NCBI RefSeq assembly: GCF_039941015.1
Contig: NZ_JBDVFI010000094.1
Length of the DNA: 64,000 nt
Reading direction: 5' to 3' (one strand)
From: Sedimentitalea sp039941015
GTDB taxonomy: Bacteria; Pseudomonadota; Alphaproteobacteria; Rhodobacterales; Rhodobacteraceae
Below the pieces are notes generated by a model, which saw nothing but the letters and a program-made list of their open reading frames with translations, was not told the DNA's origin and ran no database searches. This document shows, piece by piece, positions 35,794 to 43,963 of this stretch (within the stretch, counting starts at the first letter, position 1; each line of letters opens with the position of its first letter). The translations under genes were made by a program, and so were the position numbers.

Positions 35794-38067
35794 TCAAACT
35801 GTATCTCCATCGGTGATGTGCGGAGGTCGATCGACACTCAACGGTGGCGGCGGCGCGGTCCATTTTTCGATTCTGACCAGCGCCGTATGGGCACAGTTTC
35901 CCTGGCTGAGTTCCGAACACCCCTTGTCGAGCGTCAAAACATTGGGATTGCCATGCACCTCCAGTTGCGCACCATCCACGACCTGCGGGTCAAACCACGC
36001 GCCGGTGGCCAGTGAAACACAATCACGTCGCAATTTGGGATCCATCCGCAAACCGGCCAAACAGGCCCCCCGCGCATTCCAGAGGCGTAGAACGTCACCC
36101 TCAGCCAAGCCGAACCTCGCCGCTGTATCGGGATGCAGACGGGCCGGTTCCCGGCCCGCAATCTTGTCCGATTGCGCCTCGTTGCCCCGATCGTTCTGGG
36201 AATGCAGGCGCGTGTCAGGTTGACCGGAAATCAGGTGCAATTCGCCCTCGTCCGCGCCGATCAATGTTTCGACAGGCTCCAGCCAACGGGGCTGACCCGG
36301 ACAATCCGCCAGATCAAAGCCCGCGATGGTCTTGTTTGTTAGCGTGATCTTACCGCTTTCGGTGTTCAATGGATGCGTCACGGGATCCGCGACAAAACTC
36401 TCCAACGCGACCTTTTCCTCAAAGACATCAGGCACATCAAACCGGCCCTCCGTCCGGAAACGCTCAAATTCAGGCAGGGCGAAACCGTTCTCCTGCGCGA
36501 CACCCTGCGCGCGCGCCCAGAGATGGCGCAACCAACCCTTGACTTCGCGGCCCTCGGTAAACGCGTCTTCGACGCCAAAATGTTTGGAAAGGCGGCGGAA
36601 AATCTCGTGATCATCAAGCGCCTGCCCCATCGGCGCGTGCATCTGTGACATGTAGAACAAACTTGGGTCGCGGCGGTTGACCATCAGGTCATCGCGCTCA
36701 AACGGCGTGGTCGCGGGCAGTACGATATCCGCGTGGCGGGCGGTTGCGGTCCAGGAATGGTCCTGCACGATTACCGTCTCGGGCCGGATCCACGCCTTGC
36801 GGAGCCGGTTGAGATCCTGATGATGGTGAAACGGGTTGCCGCCACACCAGTAGACAAGTCTAATATCTGGATAGTGCCGCGTTTCCCCGTTGAACCGATA
36901 GGGCTGACCGGGGTTGAGCAGCATGTCGGCGATCCGCGCCACCGGAATGGCATCGTTGATCGGGTTCGTTCCCTGAGACACCGATGGCCAGCCGATCCAG
37001 CGCTGCGGGCGACCCACCGGCGTGGTCGAGCCATAGCCAAAGCCGAACCCGGTGCCGGGCTGCCCAATTTGGCCGAGGATGCAGGCAAGACCCAACGCCG
37101 CCCAGATCACCTGCTCGCCGTGATCGCCGCGCTGAAGACCCCAGTTCACCGTCACCATGCTGCGGCTCTCGCACAGCGCAAGGGCCAGCGCCCGGATATC
37201 GTCCGCCGGAATGTCACAGATTGGCGATGCCCATTCGGCGGACTTTATCACGGCATCCGTTTCACCCATCAGATAGGCGTGCCATTCGGGCCAGCCGCTG
37301 GTGCGACTGGTCAGAAAATCCTCGTCAGCGCGACCGGCGATGATCACTTCGTGCGAGAGTGCCAGCAACAGCGCCGTGTCGGTGCCCGGTCGGATCGAAA
37401 GCCATTCGGCGTCCGGCAGATCGCTTGCGCGTGGAGATACATTCACGATCCGCCCGCCGCGCTGGCGTAGGAGATCAAGTGGTGCTCTGATGTCGTGGCG
37501 GGTCACGCCGGATGCGGAAATCTGTGCCGTTCTCTCGGAAATGCCGCCAAACGCCAGCAGCAGATCGCAGTGCTTGCCAACAAGGCTGAGGCTCGTCATC
37601 GCGTCGAACATGCCGCGGTTGGTCAGGCCAAGGATATGCGGAAACAGCACCTCGGCAGCAGCGTGGGAATAGGTTTCATGCGCACCGACAAAGCCGCCGA
37701 CGAGATTGAGGAACCGCCTCAGCTGGCTTTGTGCGTGGTGAAAGCGCCCCGCACTTGCCCAGCCGTAGGACCCGGCAAAAATCGCCTCATTGCCATGGGC
37801 CTTGCGAACACAACGTATCTCGCGGGCAACCAGCGCTGTGGCCTCGTCCCAAGTCAGTTCACGGTACCCATCCCGTCCGCGCCCTGCCCCGCTATCACCG
37901 TCAAGCCATCCTTCGCGCACCATTGGTGCAAGGATACGGCTGTTTGGATCGCGTGCCGCAGCAAGCCAACCACGCCCGATGCGTGAAGGGCGCGGATCAT
38001 CCGCGACAGGGCGAATGTCGTCGCCTTCGATCCGATAGGCACCCCAATGCGCTGCGGTGTACTTCAT
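35794..38067 (-). CDS. BisC/TorA-like molybdopterin oxidoreductase without export signal
   Basis: A 757-residue molybdopterin-guanine-dinucleotide enzyme of the DMSO-reductase family. It opens with TAAHWGAYRI and lacks both a Tat signal and an N-terminal iron-sulfur motif, as in cytoplasmic biotin sulfoxide reductase. Family stretches are GSYGWASAGRFHHAQSQLRR, HETYSHAAAEVLFP with the probable Mo-ligand Ser, LLLAFGGISERTAQ, NWGLQRGDHGEQ, WCGGNPFHHHQDLNRL and HSQNDRGNEAQSDKIAGREP. Its relatives reduce sulfoxides or N-oxides. It is the first gene of the minus-strand operon, 11 bases before the kinase gene, which is unexpected for a carbohydrate cluster. Confidence 0.92.
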   Translation of the reverse strand: MKYTAAHWGAYRIEGDDIRPVADDPRPSRIGRGWLAAARDPNSRILAPMVREGWLDGDSGAGRGRDGYRELTWDEATALVAREIRCVRKAHGNEAIFAGSYGWASAGRFHHAQSQLRRFLNLVGGFVGAHETYSHAAAEVLFPHILGLTNRGMFDAMTSLSLVGKHCDLLLAFGGISERTAQISASGVTRHDIRAPLDLLRQRGGRIVNVSPRASDLPDAEWLSIRPGTDTALLLALSHEVIIAGRADEDFLTSRTSGWPEWHAYLMGETDAVIKSAEWASPICDIPADDIRALALALCESRSMVTVNWGLQRGDHGEQVIWAALGLACILGQIGQPGTGFGFGYGSTTPVGRPQRWIGWPSVSQGTNPINDAIPVARIADMLLNPGQPYRFNGETRHYPDIRLVYWCGGNPFHHHQDLNRLRKAWIRPETVIVQDHSWTATARHADIVLPATTPFERDDLMVNRRDPSLFYMSQMHAPMGQALDDHEIFRRLSKHFGVEDAFTEGREVKGWLRHLWARAQGVAQENGFALPEFERFRTEGRFDVPDVFEEKVALESFVADPVTHPLNTESGKITLTNKTIAGFDLADCPGQPRWLEPVETLIGADEGELHLISGQPDTRLHSQNDRGNEAQSDKIAGREPARLHPDTAARFGLAEGDVLRLWNARGACLAGLRMDPKLRRDCVSLATGAWFDPQVVDGAQLEVHGNPNVLTLDKGCSELSQGNCAHTALVRIEKWTAPPPPLSVDRPPHITDGDTV

Positions 38068-38108
38068 CTTTAGTCCTTTCCACCCCGCTTCTGCGCGGCG
38101 CTTGACTT

Positions 38109-38139
38109 TTACATATGGTAGATTTAGTAACTTTTGTAA
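38109..38139. promoter_or_regulatory. Palindromic operator between the molybdoenzyme and transketolase genes
   Basis: TTACAT (38109-38114) and TTGTAA (38134-38139) are arranged with the same spacing as the site at 29009-29039, with a shared core pattern TTACA-n-ATG ... TTA ... AC ... TTGTAA. It lies in the 93-base divergent spacer, so it can control both the minus-strand operon and the transketolase genes. Confidence 0.6.
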
Positions 38140-38160
38140 AGTATCAAATCAGAGGACGCC

Positions 38161-39087
38161 ATGCAGAACGAGAGAACCACAGAAGACATCGCACTGGGAA
38201 TCCGGCGTCGCGTCTTTGAGCATACGATCCGCAACAATGGCGGGTATCTGAGCCAGGCCTGCTCTGCTGCCGAACAACTTGCATGGCTTTACAATGAACA
38301 GCTGAATCTGGGCGAACCCACCCTGCCGATGATCCCCAAGCCCTTTGAAGGTGTGCCCTCGCCGTCAAACCCGGATTATCATACCGGTGCCGGATACAAC
38401 GGCCCGGCAACCCCAGAATTTGACCGTCTGTTCATCGCACCCGCGCATTACGCACTGGTGGCATATGCGACGCTGATCGAAGTTGGCCGCATGGCTCCCG
38501 AAGGGCTGGAGATGTTCAATCAGGACGGGTCCTCAGTCGAGATGATCGGCGCCGAGCATTCCCCCGGAATGGAGGTTCACAACGGCACGCTTGGCATCGG
38601 GCTTTCAACAAGTGCGGGGCTGGCCTATGGCCGCAAGCTGCGCGGCGAACCCGGTCGCACATGGGTCTTTATGTCTGATGGCGAAGTGCAGGAAGGCCAG
38701 ACCTGGGAGGCCGTTCAGGCCGCACGCTTTCACGGCATCGACAATCTCTGTGCCATCATGGACGTGAACGACCAGCAATGCGATGGCGCTATGGAGAGCG
38801 TGATGGAAGTGGGCGACATCCGCCGCAAGTTCATCGAATTTGGCGCGGCCTGCGTGGAAATCGACGGGCATGATCTGGGCGCGATGCGCGACGCGGCGAA
38901 CGAGTCACATGACGGCAAGCCGTTGATCATCCTTGCGCGGACTTCGCCCTTTCAGACCATGCCGATCCTCGAGGAACGCTTTCCCCGACTGCACTATGTT
39001 CGCTTCAAATCGCCGGACGAACGCGCCCGGTTCAACTCGTCGATTGCCGCCGATCTTGGCGTCGACCCCATTGATTACGCCCATTGA
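38161..39087 (+). CDS. Transketolase, N-terminal (TPP-binding) subunit
   Basis: A 308-residue stand-alone N-terminal half of a transketolase. The thiamine-diphosphate motif is MSDGEVQEGQTWEAVQAARF with DVNDQQCDG downstream (about residues 177-215), and HSPGMEVHNGTLGIGLSTSAG is the usual substrate-channel loop. Alone it lacks the pyrimidine-binding domain, supplied by the next gene. Split transketolases of this kind act in special sugar pathways such as apulose phosphate or sulfo-sugar cleavage. Here the neighbouring kinase suggests a ketose phosphate donor. It is first in its operon, just after the 38.1-kb palindrome. Confidence 0.92.
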   Translation: MQNERTTEDIALGIRRRVFEHTIRNNGGYLSQACSAAEQLAWLYNEQLNLGEPTLPMIPKPFEGVPSPSNPDYHTGAGYNGPATPEFDRLFIAPAHYALVAYATLIEVGRMAPEGLEMFNQDGSSVEMIGAEHSPGMEVHNGTLGIGLSTSAGLAYGRKLRGEPGRTWVFMSDGEVQEGQTWEAVQAARFHGIDNLCAIMDVNDQQCDGAMESVMEVGDIRRKFIEFGAACVEIDGHDLGAMRDAANESHDGKPLIILARTSPFQTMPILEERFPRLHYVRFKSPDERARFNSSIAADLGVDPIDYAH

Positions 39088-39099
39088 GGAGCCCCGCAC

Positions 39100-40104
39100 A
39101 TGGTTGAAATGGTATCCCGCCCCTATGCGTCGGCGTTTGAAAAATTCGCTGCCGGCAATCCAGACATTCTTTGCCTCTCGGCCGACCTGACGTCGTCATG
39201 CGAAGTTGACGGTTTTCGCGACCGGCATCCGGATCAGTTCCTGTCGCTGGGCATGGCCGAGCAGAACATGCTGAGCTTTGCCGGAGGTCTTGGTCTTGCC
39301 GGGTTCCGGCCCTTCATTCACACCTTTGGCGTATTCATGTATCGCAGACCCTATGATCAGCTGATGGCCTCCATCGCCTATCCCCGTCGCAAGGTGCGAC
39401 TGATGGGGTTCTTGCCGGGCGTAACCACGCCGGGCGGCATGACGCACCAATCAATCGAAGATATCTCGGTCATGCGGTCGATCCCCAACATGACCATCCT
39501 TGAGACCGGCGATGCCACCGAAGTCGAAAGCATCTGCGAGGCTGCCGACAGCATTGACGGTCCGGTCTGGTGTCGCGTGCTGCGCGGTTCGGTGCCTCGG
39601 TTGTTTGACACACCGATCAAAGTGGGTGAAATGCGGGTGCTGTCAGAAGGCGACGACATTCTTGTCGTGACCTCGGGTATCAGCACCGAAGAGGCGATGC
39701 GCGCCCGCTCGGCGCTCGCAGATGCCGGACTGTCGATCCGGCACATCCATCTGCACACGATCAAACCCTTCGATCACAGGCAGTTGCTGGACCACATCGG
39801 TTCGGTCAAACACGGCGTCATCACGCTGGAGAACCACGTCACCGAAGGTGGCATCGGATCGCTTGTCGCCGAAACCATGGCCGATGCCGGGGTCGGCAAG
39901 CGGTTGGTTCGGTTGGGGCTGAAAGATACCTACGCCCATGGCGGCTCTCGCGCCTATCTGATGCGCTATTACGGGCTGGACGCGCTGGCGCTTGTCAGCG
40001 GGATCGAGGATCTGATGGGCAAGGAATTCGGGATCACCGAAGATGATCTGGCCACCGCTCGCGTCGATGACGTGCACTCGCTGGTCAAGGCCGAAGCGCT
40101 TTAG
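39100..40104 (+). CDS. Transketolase, C-terminal (pyrimidine-binding) subunit
   Basis: A 334-residue stand-alone C-terminal transketolase half. The domain that binds the TPP pyrimidine carries LGMAEQNMLSFAGGLGLAG with the catalytic Glu (near residue 52), FGVFMYRRPYDQL and GVTTPGGMTHQSIEDISVMR; the last third is the transketolase C-terminal fold (LVVTSGISTEEAMRARSAL). It follows the N-terminal subunit by 12 bases with its own GAGGAG site. The product of both genes is probably a heterotetramer. A strong intrinsic terminator follows. Confidence 0.93.
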   Translation: MVEMVSRPYASAFEKFAAGNPDILCLSADLTSSCEVDGFRDRHPDQFLSLGMAEQNMLSFAGGLGLAGFRPFIHTFGVFMYRRPYDQLMASIAYPRRKVRLMGFLPGVTTPGGMTHQSIEDISVMRSIPNMTILETGDATEVESICEAADSIDGPVWCRVLRGSVPRLFDTPIKVGEMRVLSEGDDILVVTSGISTEEAMRARSALADAGLSIRHIHLHTIKPFDHRQLLDHIGSVKHGVITLENHVTEGGIGSLVAETMADAGVGKRLVRLGLKDTYAHGGSRAYLMRYYGLDALALVSGIEDLMGKEFGITEDDLATARVDDVHSLVKAEAL

Positions 40105-40129
40105 CTCAAGATACCGCTGCCGATACACA

Positions 40130-40159
40130 AGCGCCCCGAGAGATCGGGGCGCTTTTTTT
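40130..40159 (+). terminator. Rho-independent terminator of the transketolase operon
   Basis: AGCGCCCCGA (40130-40139) pairs perfectly with TCGGGGCGCT (40144-40153) around a GAGA tetraloop, followed at once by a run of seven T (40153-40159). It lies 25 bases after the transketolase stop and ahead of the convergent ABC genes. Confidence 0.93.
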
Positions 40160-40270
40160 CATGCCCGCTTCACTGGACGCAAATTGCACAGAAAGCCACG
40201 CCATTGGCGCGAAAAAACGCGCCGGTCACAGGGACCGACGCGTTCAGTTGCCCCAAAAGGCCAGGGAGGT

Positions 40271-41026
40271 TTAGTGATCGAGCATGGCCCAGAGGCGACG
40301 CTTGATAGCGAGGAATTCTTCGGTCAGGCGCATCTCGTCATTGCGTGGTCGCGGCAGGCTGACTTCTTCAATGTGATGCACGCGGCCGGGGCGCGATGAC
40401 AGCACGATGATCTTGTCGGACAGAAAGATCGCCTCTTCGATGTCATGGGTCACGAAAACAACGGTCTTTTTAGATTTCTGCCAGGTCGCCAACAGATCGG
40501 ATTGCATCCGTTCCTTGGTCTGTGCATCCAGCGCGCCAAAGGGTTCATCCATCAGCAACACATCCGGATCGTTGGCATAGACGCGACCGATATCGACTCG
40601 CTTGCGCATCCCGCCCGAAAGTTCGCGCGGCCAGCGATCCTCAAATCCCTTGAGACCGACCAGTTCGGTCCACTTGGCCTCAATCTCGGCCTGTTCGCTT
40701 CGCGAAGCACCACGAAGCCGCGGTCCGTAAGAGATGTTCTTGGCAACAGTCATCCACGGAAAGACAGCATCCTGCTGGAACACCATGCCCCGGCGACGGT
40801 TGGTGCCTTCGATCACTTCGCCATCGAGCGTCATTTCCCCGTCCGAAGGCGAAAACAGGCCTGCCATCATCTTGAGCAGCGTGGATTTCCCACAGCCCGA
40901 GGTGCCGATGATCGAATTGAACGAGCCGGATTCGAACGTCAGGTCGATCTTGTCCAGGACGGTTAGCGCGTTCGGCCCGCCCTTGCCAAAGGTATGTGTC
41001 AGGTTGTCGACATCGATCTGGGGCAT
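40271..41026 (-). CDS. NitT/TauT-family ABC transporter ATPase (SsuB/TauB-like)
   Basis: A 251-residue ATPase with Walker A GTSGCGKST, Q-loop VFQQDAVFPWMTV, signature ELSGGMRKRVDIGRVYAND and Walker B VLLMDEPFGALD, plus the switch His in VFVTHDIEEAIFLSD. These are typical of sulfonate, taurine or nitrate importers. The ATG at 41026 overlaps the permease TAA by one base; the frame continues upstream without a start context. It is the third gene of a binding protein-permease-ATPase operon. Confidence 0.94.
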   Translation of the reverse strand: MPQIDVDNLTHTFGKGGPNALTVLDKIDLTFESGSFNSIIGTSGCGKSTLLKMMAGLFSPSDGEMTLDGEVIEGTNRRRGMVFQQDAVFPWMTVAKNISYGPRLRGASRSEQAEIEAKWTELVGLKGFEDRWPRELSGGMRKRVDIGRVYANDPDVLLMDEPFGALDAQTKERMQSDLLATWQKSKKTVVFVTHDIEEAIFLSDKIIVLSSRPGRVHHIEEVSLPRPRNDEMRLTEEFLAIKRRLWAMLDH

Positions 41027-41802
41027 TATTCCCGGGCCTCCGACCATTGCATGAGATACGCTTGAATTTTGCGGAAGATGCGATCCATGATGAATGCGCA
41101 ACCACCGATGATGACGATGACCATCATGACCTGATCGGTCAAAAAGTACCGTCGGCCTTCCTGCAAGAGAAAGCCAAGCCCGTTCTGGGCCGCTAACAGT
41201 TCGGACGCAACAAGCGTCGTCCAGGCCGCAGCCAGAGCGATGCGATACCCCGTGATGATGAATGGCGTTGCCGCCGGCACCGCGACAGTGCGAAACACCT
41301 GAAAGCGGCTCGCGCCCATCGTTGATGCAGCATCAACATAGACTTGTGGCACGTTCTTCATGCCGGCAATCACGTTCACGACGCAGACCATGAAACAGGC
41401 GATTGTGATGATCAGCACGCGGCTGAATTCGCCGATCCCGAACCAGATGATGATGATCGGAATATAGGCCAGCGGCGGAATCGGGCGCAGCGCCTCGATC
41501 AACGGATCAAACAGGTATTCCACGACCTTGTACCAACCGACAAGGCAGCCGACGATCAACGCCAGCGTGGTCCCGATGAAAAAGCCCATCGCGATCCGAA
41601 AGAGGCTCGCTGCGAGCGCCGTCAACAGACTGCCGCTGGTCAGATTGGTTTGAAACGACTTCAGAATATCCGAGATCGGCGGCAACAGCGCCGGATTGTT
41701 GTCAGGTTGGTTGGTGATCCAGACATAGATCGCGAACACGGTGGCGATCGACAAGGCGCCCAGCCACAGGCGCCTTGAACGAAGGGTATGTAGCAATTGC
41801 AT
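41026..41802 (-). CDS. NitT/TauT-family ABC transporter permease (SsuC/TauC-like)
   Basis: A 258-residue permease with six hydrophobic segments. Recognisable features are ALIVGCLVGWYKVVEYLFDPLIEALRPIPPLAYIPIII (positions about 80-117, quoted here only by core PIPPLAYIPIIIIWFG) and the EAA loop DAASTMGASRFQVFRTVAVPAA. It would form the inner-membrane channel for the sulfonate-type binding protein encoded 5 bases upstream. Confidence 0.94.
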   Translation of the reverse strand: MQLLHTLRSRRLWLGALSIATVFAIYVWITNQPDNNPALLPPISDILKSFQTNLTSGSLLTALAASLFRIAMGFFIGTTLALIVGCLVGWYKVVEYLFDPLIEALRPIPPLAYIPIIIIWFGIGEFSRVLIITIACFMVCVVNVIAGMKNVPQVYVDAASTMGASRFQVFRTVAVPAATPFIITGYRIALAAAWTTLVASELLAAQNGLGFLLQEGRRYFLTDQVMMVIVIIGGCAFIMDRIFRKIQAYLMQWSEARE

Positions 41803-41807
41803 GGCGG

Positions 41808-42842
41808 TCAGAGCTGCGCGACGATCTGGTCGGAAACCAGCGCGTCAAGATCGGGCATGTTGCGGATACGGTCGTTTTCGACCAGGAATTCCGACTGCAC
41901 GTTAAGCGCATTCTTGAGAATACCATCGGCATAAACCGCCTTGATCTCGGGCGTGTCAAAATAGAAATACCCGTTGAGCAGCGGCTCGACCTCTGCTGCG
42001 GTTACGCCTGCACGGCCAATTCCGCTTTGCCATGCGATCATCCGCTGGACGACCTCTGCATTGTCGTCACGCAGCATGCCGACCCCCTGATCGTGGAACG
42101 CACGCACAACTTCGGTCATGGCCTCTTGCTTGGCGTCCATCGTCTGTTGCGTCGTCATGAACACGTCCATGATCGACGGCCGCTTGTCGATTGGCATGGC
42201 GGCACCTTCGGCCAGCATGCTGGCACCGGGCAGCTTCTCAAAGATCAGCTGGCGTGACGTGGCCAGCGGTACCGTGGCATCCACGGCGCCGGCAATCAAC
42301 GCGGCTTGCGCGTCGATCGGCTCCATATTGATCCGGGTCATTGGCATCTCTGCCAGCCCGGCCTGTTCAAGCGCCACGCCAAGAAAGAAATCGAAATTAG
42401 AGCCTGAAGTTACCGCAATACGCTTGCCTTCGAGATCGGCAAGACCTTGCATCCCCGGCTTACCAACGATGGTAAAGAGGCCGGATGCGTCGCCACAGAC
42501 CGAGATCTCGCGGAAATCAGCCACATTGCGCGCCATCGCCGCCAATGGCGGTACCGAACCAACAGTGATGGCGTCGACAGAGCCACCCACCATCGCCTCG
42601 ATGGCCGGAGGCCCGGAAGGAAATACGTTAAACTCCATCTCGACACCGGGCGCAAATCCCTGATCCTTAACAAGCCAGTAAATGCCAAAGGAATAGGCCG
42701 GAATGATGCCGATACTCAGCTTTTCAATTGCGGCATGGGCCTTGCCAACAAAGAAGGTCGGAGCCGCAAGCGCCGCACCCGCAGCGATGCCCCCCTGCAG
42801 CAATGCGCGGCGTGAAACATAGCCGGTTTTTGAGTTTGCCAT
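41808..42842 (-). CDS. NitT/TauT-family ABC transporter binding protein, Tat-exported
   Basis: A 344-residue periplasmic protein with a twin-arginine signal (SRRALLQGGIAAG near residues 10-22) and a likely cleavage after GKAHA. The rest is an SsuA/TauA-like fold: SGPPAIEAMVGGSVDAITVG, DLEGKRIAVTSGSNFDFFLG and a final hydrophobic-charged region. Relatives bind taurine, alkanesulfonates, nitrate or thiamine precursors. It is the first gene of the operon and follows one of the three related palindromes, which links it to the sulfatase regulon; the cargo may thus be a sulfated compound rather than a plain sulfonate. Confidence 0.92.
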   Translation of the reverse strand: MANSKTGYVSRRALLQGGIAAGAALAAPTFFVGKAHAAIEKLSIGIIPAYSFGIYWLVKDQGFAPGVEMEFNVFPSGPPAIEAMVGGSVDAITVGSVPPLAAMARNVADFREISVCGDASGLFTIVGKPGMQGLADLEGKRIAVTSGSNFDFFLGVALEQAGLAEMPMTRINMEPIDAQAALIAGAVDATVPLATSRQLIFEKLPGASMLAEGAAMPIDKRPSIMDVFMTTQQTMDAKQEAMTEVVRAFHDQGVGMLRDDNAEVVQRMIAWQSGIGRAGVTAAEVEPLLNGYFYFDTPEIKAVYADGILKNALNVQSEFLVENDRIRNMPDLDALVSDQIVAQL

Positions 42843-43180
42843 CTTGTCCTCCCTCGTGGCAGACCACAGAGCCTGATCAACAGGGCCCTAATCCCGCCCC
42901 ACTATTTCCATCTATTTTACTTTTGTCAATTTATTTCTCATATGATAAGTTTCGTGCCGCTGCCCTGATCGACCACAAACGGCTCTGCGTCAACCACCCG
43001 CATCCCGCACTACGACACCAGCGCAGCCGGATGGAATGCGTCGGCGCTTTCACTTGCAGGGCATCGCAATGGCGTGCTCTTCGAAATCTCCGATACAAGC
43101 ATCAGCCCCCCTTGCTCCAACGCCCGGCAACGACCACATTCTCCCAAACCGCTTGACCCAAACCCAAAAGGACCCGCCCC
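42843..43180. other. Intergenic region with promoter for the sulfonate-type ABC operon
   Basis: The 338 bases between the divergent binding-protein and GST genes hold an AT-rich block at 42900-42955 and no recognised gene. The half nearer the GST gene (about 43000-43150) is GC-rich and reads openly in some frames but matches no family known to me. The GST gene has only a modest ribosome site (AAAAGGACC). Confidence 0.4.
42917..42948. promoter_or_regulatory. Third member of the operator-like palindrome set
   Basis: The block begins TTACTTTTGTCA and ends CTCATATGATAA. Aligned with the reverse complement of 38109-38139 it keeps 19 of 31 positions, including TTAC, GT and the CATATG core in register, with one extra base near the end. 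It lies 75-106 bases before the ABC binding-protein start. Confidence 0.45.
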
Positions 43181-43819
43181 ATGATCGACCTCTACTCCTG
43201 GACGACGCCGAACGGACGCAAGGTTTCGATCCTGCTCGAAGAGCTGGGCGTGCCTTACACGTCCCACGCGATCGACATCACTAAGGACGAGCAGTTTGAT
43301 CCCGCGTTCCTCAAGATCGCGCCCAACAATCGGATTCCGGCCATCGTTGATCAGGAAACCGGGCAGACCCTGATGGAAACCGGCGCGATCATGCTGTACC
43401 TCGCTGACAAGTATAAGAAATTCCAATGCGAGGGTGCCGAGTACTGGCGCATGATGGAATGGTTGATGTGGCAGATGGGTGGCTTTGGCCCGATGCTCGG
43501 TCAGGTCCACCACTTTGTGAAGTACAACCGGGGCAAGTCTGAATACAGCGAACAGCGTTATCTGTCAGAGGCTGCTCGACTCTATGGCGTGCTGAACACA
43601 CGACTGGATGGGCGTGATTACATCGCGGGCACGGGACGGGGCGAATATTCAATTGCGGATATGGCCTGCTGGCCCTGGGCCGCGCGCTTTGACTTTCACG
43701 AGACCGACCTGAAGGACTATTCGAACGTGCGCGACTGGTATCTCCGCATTGCCGAACGCCCCGCCGTCCAACGGGGTTATCAAGTGCCCAAATACGTGTC
43801 GGACATTCCCATGCCCTAA
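43181..43819 (+). CDS. Glutathione S-transferase (YfcG/Nu-class type)
   Basis: A 212-residue GST. The N-terminal thioredoxin fold has LYSWTTPNGRKVSILLEELG (Thr and Asn of the Nu-class active site near residues 8-10), NNRIPAIVD with the cis-Pro, and METGAIMLYLADK for glutathione contact; the helical C-terminal domain includes GEYSIADMACWPW. Such enzymes show disulfide reductase activity towards glutathione adducts. It is co-directional with the nucleotidase gene 145 bases later; a functional tie to the sulfatase cluster is unproven. Confidence 0.92.
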   Translation: MIDLYSWTTPNGRKVSILLEELGVPYTSHAIDITKDEQFDPAFLKIAPNNRIPAIVDQETGQTLMETGAIMLYLADKYKKFQCEGAEYWRMMEWLMWQMGGFGPMLGQVHHFVKYNRGKSEYSEQRYLSEAARLYGVLNTRLDGRDYIAGTGRGEYSIADMACWPWAARFDFHETDLKDYSNVRDWYLRIAERPAVQRGYQVPKYVSDIPMP

Positions 43820-43963
43820 GCGCTTGCCCTTTCTCAACCGTACCGACGAAAAACAGGCTCGTTTAACCGCCGGGCAAGGCGATGTCCCGGCTTGCGAGAT
43901 GTCACCAGAGAGATACAATCGCGTGGCATCCGAACCGGAAATCAATTCTTGGGGTACACACCA

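Noticed and set aside
43010..43513. Minus-strand frame overlapping the GST gene start
   Set aside because: The GST on the plus strand has full motifs; the opposite frame is a shadow.
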